Origin: Pseudomonadota bacterium
Lineage (GTDB): Bacteria; Pseudomonadota; Alphaproteobacteria; UBA8366
Length of the DNA stretch: 64,000 nucleotides
NCBI GenBank assembly: GCA_036339585.1
Contig: JAYZAS010000021.1
Location: 62,001-126,000 of the forward strand
Reading direction: 5' to 3'
Each line of letters starts with the position of its first letter. Position 1 is the first letter of the stretch. Under the pieces are notes generated by a model. That model saw only the letters and a program-made list of their open reading frames with translations. It ran no database searches and was not told the origin of the DNA. Shown in pieces: positions 50,095 to 60,763 of the stretch. A program made the position numbers and the translations under genes.

Positions 50095-52128
50095 TTATGG
50101 TTGAAGTGGTCGTGTTGCAGTTTTTAACCATTGAGCTGTCTCGGATTCTACCATTGGCTCAATCAATCGACGCACTGAAGAATGGTAATTGTCCAACCAT
50201 TCTATCTCACTCGATGTGAGCAATGATCGCTCCACCAGACGTGTATCTATTGGGACACACGTCAGAGTATCGAGGCCCAGCCATGCTCCCGCACTGCACC
50301 CGTTTTCATCACGCTTACAAACTACTACGAGATTTTCGATTCTAACGCCAAACTCACCGGCTTTATAATATCCAGGTTCATTGGAAATGATCATGCCAGC
50401 TCTAAGCGTTACTCCACCGGGTGCTTTAGAAATTCTGTGAGGACCTTCATGAACGCATAAATAGGAACCAACACCATGGCCCGTTCCGTGATCGTAATCT
50501 AACCCTGCCTTCCACAGGGGTAACCGCCCAAGAGTATCAAGCTGGCTTCCGCGGGTACCGACAGGAAACTCAACCGAAGCAACTGCAATATGCCCTTTCA
50601 AGACCCTCGTAAAACGATCTTTCTCTTCACAAGACGGCCTACCACCATCAGAATCCTCAATATAGACAGTACGAGTTACATCAGTAGTGCCATCCAAATA
50701 TTGGGCGCCGGAGTCAATCAAATACAAATCACCGGGCTTGAGAAGTTTGTTCGTTTGCGGTGTCACATCGTAGTGTACAATCGCAGCATTAGCACCCGCA
50801 GCAGATATTGTCCTGAAGCTAAGATCGCGAATCAAATCGCAACGAGATCGGCATGCTTTTAGATATTCACTGGCACTGATTTCTGAAACTTCTCCCTTGG
50901 GTGCCATTTTGTCGAGCCAGGCCAAAAAATTCACCATTGCAACACCATCTCTAATATGGGCTGCGCGCGACCCTTTCACCTCAATATTGTTTTTGCTGGC
51001 TTTAGGCAGTGAACAAGGATCTTTTCCCATTATTACGCATGCACCAGAATTCTGGAGGACAGAAACCAGGTAAGCGGGTGCTACGGTTTTGTCTACGACG
51101 ACCGTTTTGAGTTTGGCTCCGATCTTCTGAAGAAAGGGGCCAATATGGCTGATATCATCAATAATGATTTCTCCGCGTAATGACTCCACGACTTCAGGCA
51201 GTAATTTTCTTTTGTCGATAAACCAGTACACATCTTCATTTGCAAAGATGACTAGAAAAGAATGGGCAAGCGGTGAGTAAGGTACATCTCCACCACGTAT
51301 ATTTAGCATCCAAGCTATCGAGTCTGGGCTTGTAATGAGCGCGGCATCATGATTTTCTTGCAATAATTCATTTGATATGGACCTACGTTTCTTTCGTGAT
51401 GATTTTCCAGCAAAACAGATACTGTGGTTGGTGACGGGGGCTAAGGGTGGTGCCGGTTGATTATCCCAGACTGCATCGACCAGATTTTTTTCGACTGCAA
51501 CGAATTCGGCACCTATCTCAATAAGCTTCCGTTGATAATTATTCTGGGTTGTATCGGTTATTAACCAAGGATCAAAAGCCAAACGAGAACCTTCCCTAAG
51601 ATTATTGGCTGACCAAGTCCACGGAGTCATTTCGGATATGTTAAAAATATCATAAATCGCAGGGTCAACCTGTTTCCGAACTTGCAGAGTATAACGCCCA
51701 TCTACAAAAATCGCTGCCCTATCAATCAGAACCACCGCCACACCGGCTGAACCGGAAAACCCTGTCAACCACCTAAGCCTTTCGCTATGCACAGGCACTG
51801 ATTCCCCCATAAATTCGTCAGCACGAGGTACAACGAACCCGTCGACATCTGAAGCCCTGAGTCTTTCACGTAGCTTCGCAATCCGATCCTTCGGCGATGG
51901 CCCTTCACTGAACTCGGATTGGATACAGGCGGCTAACTCGGCCCTAGCAGACACCAAAACGTCTTTCAATGAAGGACATGCATTAGGTGCGATCAGCTGA
52001 ACCCAATCGCATTCCCATAAATGGTCAGGCGTAGCGGCTACCCCAGCAAGAAGGTCTTCAAGATCAGAAGATTTTATCTTTAAACCAGACTTGCGAACTG
52101 CTTCAATTGCTATTTTTAATTTTGACAT
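50095..52128 (-). CDS. Xaa-Pro aminopeptidase (aminopeptidase P family, M24B) with N-terminal extension
   Basis: Dinuclear metalloenzyme removing the N-terminal residue before proline. Of 677 residues, the two creatinase-like N-terminal domains start near residue 80 (KLRERLRASDVDGFVVPRAD, LRWLTGFSGSAGVAVV). The pita-bread catalytic domain carries the metal ligands in LYLIDSGAQYLDGTTDVTRT (two Asp), GTGHGVGSYLCVHEGPH (His), ISNEPGYYK (Glu) and VRIENLVVV (Glu). About 75 residues precede the usual start; they contain no recognised domain. The ATG at 52128 directly abuts the prmA stop, so translational coupling supports this long form. Confidence 0.92.
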   Translation of the reverse strand: MSKLKIAIEAVRKSGLKIKSSDLEDLLAGVAATPDHLWECDWVQLIAPNACPSLKDVLVSARAELAACIQSEFSEGPSPKDRIAKLRERLRASDVDGFVVPRADEFMGESVPVHSERLRWLTGFSGSAGVAVVLIDRAAIFVDGRYTLQVRKQVDPAIYDIFNISEMTPWTWSANNLREGSRLAFDPWLITDTTQNNYQRKLIEIGAEFVAVEKNLVDAVWDNQPAPPLAPVTNHSICFAGKSSRKKRRSISNELLQENHDAALITSPDSIAWMLNIRGGDVPYSPLAHSFLVIFANEDVYWFIDKRKLLPEVVESLRGEIIIDDISHIGPFLQKIGAKLKTVVVDKTVAPAYLVSVLQNSGACVIMGKDPCSLPKASKNNIEVKGSRAAHIRDGVAMVNFLAWLDKMAPKGEVSEISASEYLKACRSRCDLIRDLSFRTISAAGANAAIVHYDVTPQTNKLLKPGDLYLIDSGAQYLDGTTDVTRTVYIEDSDGGRPSCEEKDRFTRVLKGHIAVASVEFPVGTRGSQLDTLGRLPLWKAGLDYDHGTGHGVGSYLCVHEGPHRISKAPGGVTLRAGMIISNEPGYYKAGEFGVRIENLVVVCKRDENGCSAGAWLGLDTLTCVPIDTRLVERSLLTSSEIEWLDNYHSSVRRLIEPMVESETAQWLKTATRPLQP

Positions 52129-53028
52129 TCATGACTTCCGCGTAAGAACTCGTTCTGGTCTTTTAAGAAGTAGTGTGACCCAGTCACCTAGTTGATAGGT
52201 TTTTACTAATAATAGCCCGCGTCCTCGATAAACATTCAAGACCGCTGATCTCTGATGGGACAAGAGACCGGAGAGCACAATGAACCCCGACCTTTCGATG
52301 TACCCGGCTAAATTTGCCGCCAATTTAATTAGAGGGCCCGATAAGATATTGGCAATAACCAAGTCAAACGGTCCCGCTTGCGAAACCCATCGCCCTGTTA
52401 AACCATTACTTTCCTTAACAGTCATATAGGCGTGGACTCTATTCATACGTGCATTAGCACGAGCGACTTTGACCGCCTCAGGATCAATGTCCACCGCCAT
52501 TATTTTTTTTGTCCAGATTTTTGCCGCTGCTATAGACAAGATACCCGAGCCACACCCGAGATCAAGAATTCTTTTGGGGCGAAAGTTTCGAGCTAATTTT
52601 GATAACATTAGAAGACAACCGGCAGTACTCTCGTGCTCACCACTGCCAAAGGCTGTGGCTGCATCAAGCCAAATTACCTTATCAATTGCCGAAACTGCAC
52701 CCTTATGGTGGGTAGGGCAAATGCAAAATTTGCCGATGTGCTTCGGCTCAAAAGAGGCACGATTTTCAGCTAACCAATCTTTTTCAGGTAGTGGCTCACA
52801 GATTATATTGGGCTCGTCAACACCAGCAGCAGCCGCTGCAATGGCTATCGCAGCATCAAGGCTTGTTCTGTCTGGCATACTGGCCGAGTAAGAGATCAGC
52901 TGCAAACGGTCACTACCTGTTATCTCAAAGCTACTAGTGGCAAGTGAGAAGCGTTCTAGGGCCTCCTCAAAAATATATGCGGTGGTCCGCGGTATTACTA
53001 ATTCAATTTTCCAAAAAGACTGCTTCAC
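52129..53028 (-). CDS. prmA: Ribosomal protein L11 methyltransferase
   Basis: Trimethylates ribosomal protein L11 using SAM. It has 299 residues: an N-terminal recognition domain (MKQSFWKIELVIPRTTAYIF) and the methyltransferase domain with AFGSGEHESTAGCLLML, ILDLGCGSGILSIAAAK (SAM motif I), AVDIDPEAVKVARANAR and LVIANILSGPLIKLA. Adjacent to the aminopeptidase gene, as in several alphaproteobacteria. Confidence 0.93.
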   Translation of the reverse strand: MKQSFWKIELVIPRTTAYIFEEALERFSLATSSFEITGSDRLQLISYSASMPDRTSLDAAIAIAAAAAGVDEPNIICEPLPEKDWLAENRASFEPKHIGKFCICPTHHKGAVSAIDKVIWLDAATAFGSGEHESTAGCLLMLSKLARNFRPKRILDLGCGSGILSIAAAKIWTKKIMAVDIDPEAVKVARANARMNRVHAYMTVKESNGLTGRWVSQAGPFDLVIANILSGPLIKLAANLAGYIERSGFIVLSGLLSHQRSAVLNVYRGRGLLLVKTYQLGDWVTLLLKRPERVLTRKS

Positions 53029-53262
53029 AATGCATTATCCACCTTTCAGTAAATCTAATTCATTTCAAAACCGTTTGGGGTTAAAGAACAAAAAGCCGTG
53101 TGTTTAACAAAACTTAAAACCCCACAAACAATTTTGAAAATAACGAGCATCGTTGTCGGATATAAAGTCCCTACCATGCTCGGGAATCTACAACAAATCG
53201 TAGGAGACCCCCCTTAGGGCTTACTCGATACTTTCTTAATCCACGGTCCATATGAAAATCGG

Positions 53263-55551
53263 CTAGTGTTTTTTTACAAAAGCTGCAATGACTTTTTTTG
53301 TACCTGCTCGGTCAAATTTGATGGTTAAGTGGTCACCCTCTAAATCTGAAATGATCCCCATTCCAAATTTCTGATGGAAACATCGATCTCCCTCACTAAA
53401 ATCATCACTAGTTTCCTGATTGTTATTTGCATCTACATCGATAAGCGGTAGTCCGGGGCCGCGTCTCTGAAATCTCAACCAACCAGGCCCACCGGACGAA
53501 GTTTCATTGAATGAAGGTCCCGATCCCACTGAATTACCGATCCCATCAAGCGCATTGCCATACTGCGCTTTCTCACACTCCATCTCAATGTGTTCTTGCG
53601 GTAACTCCTGGATAAAACGAGACGGAATTGCGCTATGCCATTGATTGTGTATGCGTCTATTGGCGGTAAAACTTATCCATAGATTCTTCTTTGCGCGGGT
53701 GATTCCAACATAAGCAAGACGGCGTTCCTCTTCCAATCCTGCCAATCCATCTTGGTCCAAAGACCGCTGATGTGGAAAAAGCCCCTCTTCCCAGCCGGGC
53801 AAAAAAACACTTTCGAACTCTAGGCCCTTGGCGCTGTGGAGAGTCATTAGATTAACCATGTCATCTTCGGAGTTATCAGAATTATCCATAACAAGGCTCA
53901 CGTGTTCCAGAAAATTTGCAAGTGAGTCATAATCCTCTAATGCCGCGATCAACTCCTTGAGATTTTCTAATTTTCCCGGAGCTTCCGGTTTCTTGCTATT
54001 TTTCCAAAACTCAGTATAGCCAGATTCATCCAAGATAATTTCTGTTAGTTCAATATGAGGCAAATTTTCTGCCATTGCACGCCATCGGTCTACATTGTCG
54101 ATGAATCGTCTCAAAGCGTTCCGAGAAGAAGGTTTAAGCTCATCAGATTCAATGAGCTTAGTTGATGCTAGATAAAGAGAGACTTTAAGATGGCGTGCGA
54201 GGCTGTGCACTGCTTGCACCGTTGCAGTTCCAATTCCACGAGCTGGCTTGTTCACAATCCGTTCAAAAGCAAGATCATCATCCTGCATGTTGATAATGCG
54301 AAGATAGGCAATTGAGTCTCTTATTTCCTCACGTTCATAAAAGCGTGGACCCCCTATCACACGATATGGCACCCCAAGGGTTATAAAACGTTCTTCAAAC
54401 TCACGGGTCTGAAAACCGGCGCGAACTAAAATTGCTATCTCGTTGAGATTATGTTTTTTTCGTTGAAGTCCTTCTACTTCGTCCGCTATCGAGCGCGCCT
54501 CCTCCTCCCCATCCCATAGGCCTTGTATTTTCACTCTTTCTCCGTGTTTTGCTTCTGTCCACAGCGTCTTGCCAAGTCGGCTTTTGTTATTTGCGATAAG
54601 TCCTGATGCAGTCCCAAGGATATGCGATGTGGATCGATAGTTTTGCTCAAGCCGTACAACTTTTGCACCTGAGAAATCAGTCTCAAATTTCAAAATGTTT
54701 TCTACCTCAGCACCACGCCAACCATAAATCGATTGATCATCGTCGCCGACACAGCAAATATTCTTATGTTTCTGAGCCAAGAGCCTTAACCATAAATACT
54801 GAGACACATTAGTATCTTGATATTCATCCACTAAAATAAAACGGAATAAACTTTGATACTCAGTTAAAACCTCAGGAGACCGGTTGAATATGATCAAACA
54901 ATGCAAGAGCAAATCTCCAAAATCCACTGCATTCAAGGTTTTTAAGCGGTCCTGATATTGAGTGTATATCTCTGTCGCACGTCCATCAGCCAGCTCACCT
55001 GCTTCGCCTGAGCCGACTTTTCCAGGGGTAAGTCCTTTATCCTTCCATCGCTGGATCGCGTTCGCCAATACACGAGCAGGCCATCTTTTATCATCAATAT
55101 TTTCAGCCTTGAGGATTTGTTTAAGTAATCTGATCTGATCATCGCTATCTAAGATTGTGAAGTTTGTCTTGAGCCCCACAAGTTCAGCATGCCTTCGCAG
55201 AATTCGCACTCCAAGTGAGTGAAAAGTACCAAGCCAAAGCCCATCAACCGCGCGCCCGATCAGTGTTGCCAACCGCTTTTTCATTTCTCGGGCGGCCTTA
55301 TTAGTAAATGTCACAGCAAGCACCTGATATGGGCTAGCACGCCCCTCGCGAAGGATATGCGCAAGACGTGTTGTAAGAACACGCGTCTTGCCGGTGCCAG
55401 CGCCAGCCAATACCAGCACTGGACCGTCTATCGCAGCAACAGCCTGCCCCTGCTCCTCATTAAGATCAGTCAAATAACTAATTTGGTGTTGTCTCTGGGT
55501 CCCACCCGAATGCAGATTATCTAAGGGATCGCAGTCTAATGGTTCAGTCAT
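53263..55551 (-). CDS. UvrD/PcrA-type DNA helicase
   Basis: Superfamily 1A 3'-5' helicase for excision repair and removal of proteins from DNA. The 762 residues show the Q motif LNEEQGQAVAAIDG, Walker A LAGAGTGKTRVL, motif Ia AVTFTNKAAREMKKRL, Walker B ILVDEYQDTN, motif III GDDDQSIYGWRGA, motif IV RLEQNYRST, and motifs V-VI in LMTLHSAKGLEFESVFLPG and EERRLAYVGITRAKKNLW. The C-terminal Tudor-like tail (HQKFGMGIISDLEGD) fits PcrA/UvrD. Naming it uvrD or pcrA would be arbitrary. Confidence 0.95.
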   Translation of the reverse strand: MTEPLDCDPLDNLHSGGTQRQHQISYLTDLNEEQGQAVAAIDGPVLVLAGAGTGKTRVLTTRLAHILREGRASPYQVLAVTFTNKAAREMKKRLATLIGRAVDGLWLGTFHSLGVRILRRHAELVGLKTNFTILDSDDQIRLLKQILKAENIDDKRWPARVLANAIQRWKDKGLTPGKVGSGEAGELADGRATEIYTQYQDRLKTLNAVDFGDLLLHCLIIFNRSPEVLTEYQSLFRFILVDEYQDTNVSQYLWLRLLAQKHKNICCVGDDDQSIYGWRGAEVENILKFETDFSGAKVVRLEQNYRSTSHILGTASGLIANNKSRLGKTLWTEAKHGERVKIQGLWDGEEEARSIADEVEGLQRKKHNLNEIAILVRAGFQTREFEERFITLGVPYRVIGGPRFYEREEIRDSIAYLRIINMQDDDLAFERIVNKPARGIGTATVQAVHSLARHLKVSLYLASTKLIESDELKPSSRNALRRFIDNVDRWRAMAENLPHIELTEIILDESGYTEFWKNSKKPEAPGKLENLKELIAALEDYDSLANFLEHVSLVMDNSDNSEDDMVNLMTLHSAKGLEFESVFLPGWEEGLFPHQRSLDQDGLAGLEEERRLAYVGITRAKKNLWISFTANRRIHNQWHSAIPSRFIQELPQEHIEMECEKAQYGNALDGIGNSVGSGPSFNETSSGGPGWLRFQRRGPGLPLIDVDANNNQETSDDFSEGDRCFHQKFGMGIISDLEGDHLTIKFDRAGTKKVIAAFVKKH

Positions 55552-55627
55552 CGGCGAATGCGGTAGTTCGGCGAAATGAATTTATTATGCCCTGTCATTT
55601 ATCAATTACTCACCGGTCAATGCCAAC

Positions 55628-56128
55628 TTATTTCTGCCTAATACCAATAGTTCGGCCTACCAGTTGCGGACAATCTAAAGCCTTGTGGATTTTGCATGTG
55701 TTGCTAACTCTTACCTGAACATCGGGCGCCATTGGAGCTACTCTGCGCGTTTCCATATCCATATGCATAGAAAGAACCTCGTTGGTGGCGGCTAAAAATG
55801 ATTCCTCCGCATGATACATCTCATGAAAATAATGCAGCGCTTTTTTGCTGCAGTCAATTAACCTTGTTTCAATACGAAATGCTTCCCCTAGTCTCAATTC
55901 GCGTTTGTACGATACATTCATATCAACCGCAAATGTGGAGACCTTATTCTTAAGTTTGTAGTCACTAGAAAGACCTACAAAGTTAAATAATGCGTCGGTA
56001 GCAAAATCGAATGCCAGAACGTAATATGCAACATTCATGTGATTATTATCATCAATCCATTCTTTTTGGACGGTGCCACTATATGAGTTGAGAGGCGTAG
56101 GTACTGTGCTTAAATCCTTGATTGCCAT
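55628..56128 (-). CDS. Hotdog-fold acyl-CoA thioesterase family protein
   Basis: A 166-residue 4HBT-type protein. The opening block EWIDDNNHMNVAYYVLAFD is the usual active-site region of the YbgC/FadM-like group (Asp/Asn-His pattern). TFAVDMNVSYKRELRLGEAF and LHYFHEMYHAEESFLAATNE complete the fold. The substrate is probably an acyl-CoA; its chain length cannot be read. It lies between metH and the helicase gene in the same direction, with no obvious link to either. Confidence 0.82.
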   Translation of the reverse strand: MAIKDLSTVPTPLNSYSGTVQKEWIDDNNHMNVAYYVLAFDFATDALFNFVGLSSDYKLKNKVSTFAVDMNVSYKRELRLGEAFRIETRLIDCSKKALHYFHEMYHAEESFLAATNEVLSMHMDMETRRVAPMAPDVQVRVSNTCKIHKALDCPQLVGRTIGIRQK

Positions 56129-56174
56129 CTGATATTGCCCTTAATAATGTGATAGGAATACCGCGGTGTTATCC

Positions 56175-59100
56175 TTAAATAGCATAACCGAGATTGGGTG
56201 CGAGTAAACGTTCTGCATCAACACGAGATAATCCCCTCCGTTTCGCATAATCTAGCACCTGATCTTCTCCTATCTTACCAATACCAAAATATCGCGCTTC
56301 AGGATGAGCCAGGTAATAACCAGAGACGGATGCTGCGGGCATCATTGCAAAGCTCTCTGTAAGACTTACTCCTGCATTTTTTTCTGCGTCTAAGAGTTGG
56401 AAGAGGCCAGGCTTGTCACTATGGTCGGGACAAGCTGGATAACCCGGCGCGGGTCGAATACCCCGATACTTCTCGCGAATCAGATCTTCATTATCAAAAG
56501 TCTCATCAGGCGAGTAGCCCCAAAATTCGGTTCTCACTCGTTCGTGCATTAGTTCAGCAAAAGCCTCGGCCAACCGATCAGCCAACGCCTTCAACAAGAT
56601 ATTATTGTAATCGTCGTTATCGGCAGTAAATTGAGCGATTTTTTCTTCTATGCCTATACCTGCGGTTACAGCAAAAGCTCCTATATAATCATTCACATCC
56701 GTCTTCCGGGGCGCAATAAAATCCGCGAGTGAGTAATTAGGACGTCCCGCTCTTTTTTTCATCTGTTGACGTAAGAAAAAAATACGTGTGCGCTCCGTCA
56801 TTCGTGTATCATCGTCATAAACTATTACATCATCCCCATCACTATTCGCGGGGAAAAATCCAATGACGCCTCTTGCGGCAAGCCAGCTGTCCTCAACAAT
56901 CTTTTCCAGCATTTCCTGTGCGTCGCTATATAAACCGCGAGCCGCATCTCCGACGATCTTGTCATCCAGTATAGCTGGAAAATTGCCCGCCAACTCCCAT
57001 GTCCGAAAAAATGGGGTCCAATCTATTCTGGGAACCAAGTCACTGAGATCATAATTTTCAAAAGATCTCAGCCCTAAGAAGCTTGGCGGAACGACCTGGT
57101 CGTACCCTACCCCGGGACGATTAGCTCTTGCTTCCTCCAACCCGAAGCGTTTGCTTGCTCGATCGTGACCGTTATAGTCATTTAACGTCGCTTTATTATC
57201 CGCTGCAATTTCTGCAAGGTAAGACTGACGCCGTGTCTCACTCGTAAGGTTTGTTGCGACTGCCACTGAACGAGATGCATCCAAAACATGCAGTACAGGG
57301 CCGCTGTATTTTGGTGCAATTTTGACGGCTGTGTGAACTTTTGATGTGGTAGCACCGCCGATCAGTAACGGGAGATCCATGCCAATCCGCTCCATTTCGA
57401 GTGCAACTCCGGCCATTTCTTCAAGGGAGGGTGTTATCAAACCACTCAAGCCAATCATATCCACTTCTTCGTCGCGAGCGACCTCTAATATTTTCTGATA
57501 TGGCACCATGACGCCGAGATCTACGACCTCAAAGTTATTACACTGTAAAACAACCCCTACAATATTTTTACCAATATCGTGTACATCGCCTTTCACTGTC
57601 GCCAGAAGAATTTTGCCTTTAGAGTGTGTGTTGGAACCCTCACATTTTTCCGCCTCAATGAAAGGCAACAAGTGAGCCACCGACTGCTTCATTACCCGCG
57701 CACTCTTCACTACTTGGGGCAAAAACATCTGGCCGGAACCAAACAAGTCCCCCACAACATTCATGCCCTCCATCAACGGCCCTTCAATTACCTCAATCGG
57801 GCGATCATGCTTGAGGCGTGCCTCTTCAGTATCCTCTTCGATGTACTCATTCATGCCTTTGACCAAGGCATAGGTCAAACGCTCACCAACAGTACCTTCA
57901 CGCCACGACAAGTCCTCTTTTTTTTCCTTTTTACCGCCCTCAACATCATCAGCAATTTGAAGTATGCGTTCAGTCGCATCGCTACGACGGGCGAATATAA
58001 CGTCTTCAATACGCTCTTTCAGATCATCTGGTAGATCCGCATAGACACCGAGTTGCCCCGCATTGACAATTCCCATGTCCATACCTGCTTCGACTGCATG
58101 AAACAGGAATGCTGCATGCATAGCTTGCCGCAGCGGTTCATTACCTCGGAAAGAAAAGGATAGATTACTGACTCCCCCGCTCACTTTTGCGAATGGCAAT
58201 TGTTTTTTTATGTCACGAGTTGCCTCAATAAAATCTAAAGCGTACCGTGAATGTTCCTCAATGCCTGTAGCGACTGCGAAAATATTCGGGTCGAAAATTA
58301 TGTCTTCGGGTGGAAACCCAACTATTTCGGTTAAGATACGGTACGATCGTTCACAGATTTCGAATTTGCGCTCGCGATTGTCGGCTTGCCCAGCTTCATC
58401 GAAGGCCATGACGATGACAGCAGCCCCAAACCTTCGAATTTTCCTAGCCTGCTCTATGAATGGTTCCTCACCCTCTTTAAGGCTTATTGAATTAACCACC
58501 CCTTTGCCTTGAATACATTTCAACCCGGTTTCAATTACGTCCCATTTGGATGAGTCGACCATTATAGGAACCCGGGATATATCTGGCTCCGAAGCAACGA
58601 GATTCAAAAATGTTCCCATAGCCTGCTCGGCGTCGAGCATGGCCTCATCCATATTCACATCAATGATTTGTGCGCCGTTTTCAACTTGGTCGCGAGCCAC
58701 ATCCAAAGCAGCGCTGAAATCACCATCCATAATTAATTTCTTAAAACGCGCTGAACCTGCAACATTGGTACGTTCACCAACATTCACAAACCCAGTTACC
58801 TCATTGAGTGGCATTGGCTCAAGTCCCGCCAAAGTACAAACGTGTCTATCTTTTGTTATTTCTCTAGGAGCTAGCCCATTCATCGAATCAACGATTGCTG
58901 AAAGATGTTCAGGTGTAGTGCCACAACATCCACCAACAATGTTTACTAATCCACTCTCGGCAAACTCGGTTAAAGCGCTCGCCATATATTCAGGTGTGTC
59001 ATCGTAGCCACCAAATTCATTCGGCAGGCCAGCATTCGGGTGAACACTGACAAAGGTATTAGCTAGGTTGCTCACTTCTTGTACGTGTGGTCGAAGATCT

Positions 59101-59906
59101 CCAACTCCAAGAGCACAATTAAAGCCTATACTCATAGGTTCTGCATGCGCAACTGAGTGCCAGAATGCCCCTGCTGTTTGCCCTGACAGAGTTCTACCAG
59201 ATGCGTCTGTAATCGTACCAGAAATCATGATTGGCAACCGTATCCCAAGCTGCGCAAAAACTTCTAAAATAGCGTAAATTGCAGCCTTGCAATTCAGTGT
59301 ATCGAAAACGGTTTCAACGAAGATGGTGTCAGCCCCGCCATCAACTAATGCGCGAGTAGCTAGGGAATAAGCACTCACCAGCTCATCAAAATTAACATTC
59401 CGGAAGCCGGGATCATTTACGTCGGGCGATATGGACGCAGTCCGACTTGTTGGGCCGAGAACCCCAGCAACGAACCGAGGCCGTGACGGATTCTGCTTTA
59501 CTGCGTCGTCAGTGATTTGACGCGCCAAACGCGCACCCTCATAATTAAGTTCGTAGACCAAGTCTTGCATACCGTAATCAGCCTGAGAGGTCTCCGTGGA
59601 GTTGAATGTGTTTGTCTCAATGATATCCGTTCCAGCAGCCACAAAAGCTCGATGAATGTCCGAAATTAGATCGGGCTGAGTCAAAGTTAAAAGATCATTG
59701 TTTCCCTTTAAATCTTCGGGCCAGTCGGCAAAACGCTTGCCCCGAAAATCGTCCTCCTCTAATTGTTCCTGCTGTATCATGGTGCCCATGGCGCCATCGA
59801 GCACGAGGATACGTTCTCGCAGCAATTGAGTTAGTTCGCGACTACGATCGATCGGAGTCACGATTTTTTGTGGCTTAAAGGTTCCCTTATTCATTTTTCT
59901 TTTCAA
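56175..59906 (-). CDS. metH: Cobalamin-dependent methionine synthase MetH
   Basis: Transfers the methyl of methyl-tetrahydrofolate to homocysteine through B12. The full-length 1243-residue chain has all modules. The homocysteine domain (30-345) has [13 protein letters not shown] and zinc cysteines in [12 protein letters not shown]. The pterin domain (370-630) has [16 protein letters not shown] and [12 protein letters not shown]. The B12 domain (660-900) has the DxHxxG in [13 protein letters not shown]. The activation domain (930-1243) has [13 protein letters not shown] and [15 protein letters not shown]. The TTG at 59906 overlaps the metF stop and has GAGG 7 nt upstream; an ATG at 59894 is the alternative. 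Some alphaproteobacteria split this gene; here it is intact. Confidence 0.97.
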   Translation of the reverse strand: MKRKMNKGTFKPQKIVTPIDRSRELTQLLRERILVLDGAMGTMIQQEQLEEDDFRGKRFADWPEDLKGNNDLLTLTQPDLISDIHRAFVAAGTDIIETNTFNSTETSQADYGMQDLVYELNYEGARLARQITDDAVKQNPSRPRFVAGVLGPTSRTASISPDVNDPGFRNVNFDELVSAYSLATRALVDGGADTIFVETVFDTLNCKAAIYAILEVFAQLGIRLPIMISGTITDASGRTLSGQTAGAFWHSVAHAEPMSIGFNCALGVGDLRPHVQEVSNLANTFVSVHPNAGLPNEFGGYDDTPEYMASALTEFAESGLVNIVGGCCGTTPEHLSAIVDSMNGLAPREITKDRHVCTLAGLEPMPLNEVTGFVNVGERTNVAGSARFKKLIMDGDFSAALDVARDQVENGAQIIDVNMDEAMLDAEQAMGTFLNLVASEPDISRVPIMVDSSKWDVIETGLKCIQGKGVVNSISLKEGEEPFIEQARKIRRFGAAVIVMAFDEAGQADNRERKFEICERSYRILTEIVGFPPEDIIFDPNIFAVATGIEEHSRYALDFIEATRDIKKQLPFAKVSGGVSNLSFSFRGNEPLRQAMHAAFLFHAVEAGMDMGIVNAGQLGVYADLPDDLKERIEDVIFARRSDATERILQIADDVEGGKKEKKEDLSWREGTVGERLTYALVKGMNEYIEEDTEEARLKHDRPIEVIEGPLMEGMNVVGDLFGSGQMFLPQVVKSARVMKQSVAHLLPFIEAEKCEGSNTHSKGKILLATVKGDVHDIGKNIVGVVLQCNNFEVVDLGVMVPYQKILEVARDEEVDMIGLSGLITPSLEEMAGVALEMERIGMDLPLLIGGATTSKVHTAVKIAPKYSGPVLHVLDASRSVAVATNLTSETRRQSYLAEIAADNKATLNDYNGHDRASKRFGLEEARANRPGVGYDQVVPPSFLGLRSFENYDLSDLVPRIDWTPFFRTWELAGNFPAILDDKIVGDAARGLYSDAQEMLEKIVEDSWLAARGVIGFFPANSDGDDVIVYDDDTRMTERTRIFFLRQQMKKRAGRPNYSLADFIAPRKTDVNDYIGAFAVTAGIGIEEKIAQFTADNDDYNNILLKALADRLAEAFAELMHERVRTEFWGYSPDETFDNEDLIREKYRGIRPAPGYPACPDHSDKPGLFQLLDAEKNAGVSLTESFAMMPAASVSGYYLAHPEARYFGIGKIGEDQVLDYAKRRGLSRVDAERLLAPNLGYAI

Positions 59907-60763
59907 ACCCCTACCTCACCATTAACTCCGAGGTTCCGACAAATCTCGAGTGCAAGGTCCGCTTGGTTTAGGGTGTAAAAGTGAAATTGCTTAACACCGC
60001 CAGAACTAAGATCTTGACAAAGTTTCGTGGCTATATCAGCGGCGATCGTTTTCCTAGCTGCCACATCATCATCCAGCCCAATAAACCGTTCCTCCAACCA
60101 TGGCGGAACTTCTGTTCCGCATTTTGCGGCAAACGATTTTATACGGGCCAAATTGAACACTGGAATAATACCTGGGATTATAGGAATTGAAATACCTGCA
60201 GCGGCAACTTTGTCTCGATAACGAAAGTATTGTTCGGGGTTAAAGAAAAATTGGGTTATTGCCTGTTTTGCTCCAGCATCTGTTTTCTTTTTAAGCATTT
60301 CGATATCTGCAGTGGGTGAAGGAGACTCTGGGTGCGTTTCGGGATACGCTGCGACACTTATAAAGAAATCACCGATAGCTCTTATCCCTGCTGTCAATGC
60401 GGCAGCGTTTTCGTATCCCCTCGGGTGTGGTTTATAGCATCCCGTTGACCGATCAGGTGGATCGCCCCTCAACGCTACAATATGTCGAACACCAACCTCC
60501 CAGTATCCCCGTATTATCGTATTCACCTCTTCAACCGTTGCCCCCACGCAAGTTAAGTGCGCCGCAGGTTCAAGCCCGGTCATTTCTTGCATCTGCTTAA
60601 CCGTTGCATGTGTTCTATCCCGTGTACTTCCTCCCGCACCGTACGTTATTGAGACAAATTTTGGTTTTAGAGGAGCTAACAGATCAACCGCTTTCCAAAG
60701 ACTTTTCTCCATTTTTTCTGATGCCGGCGGGAAAAATTCGAAACTCACAGTGGTTTTGCTCAT
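59903..60763 (-). CDS. metF: Methylenetetrahydrofolate reductase
   Basis: FAD enzyme that makes the methyl-tetrahydrofolate used by MetH. From the ATG at 60763 (AAGGA 7-8 nt upstream) it has 286 residues, close to E. coli MetF. Motifs are [59 protein letters not shown] and [15 protein letters not shown]. The ATG overlaps the stop of the upstream regulator gene (ATGA), and the metH start overlaps the metF stop, so the three genes form one coupled operon. Confidence 0.97.
   Translation of the reverse strand: MSKTTVSFEFFPPASEKMEKSLWKAVDLLAPLKPKFVSITYGAGGSTRDRTHATVKQMQEMTGLEPAAHLTCVGATVEEVNTIIRGYWEVGVRHIVALRGDPPDRSTGCYKPHPRGYENAAALTAGIRAIGDFFISVAAYPETHPESPSPTADIEMLKKKTDAGAKQAITQFFFNPEQYFRYRDKVAAAGISIPIIPGIIPVFNLARIKSFAAKCGTEVPPWLEERFIGLDDDVAARKTIAADIATKLCQDLSSGGVKQFHFYTLNQADLALEICRNLGVNGEVGV

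Noticed and set aside
53029-53262. Inverted repeats (GAGCAT ... ATGCTC and CTAC ... GTAG) between prmA and the helicase gene, considered as a structured RNA.
   Set aside because: Stems are 4-6 bp with long loops, and no known RNA family is recognisable.
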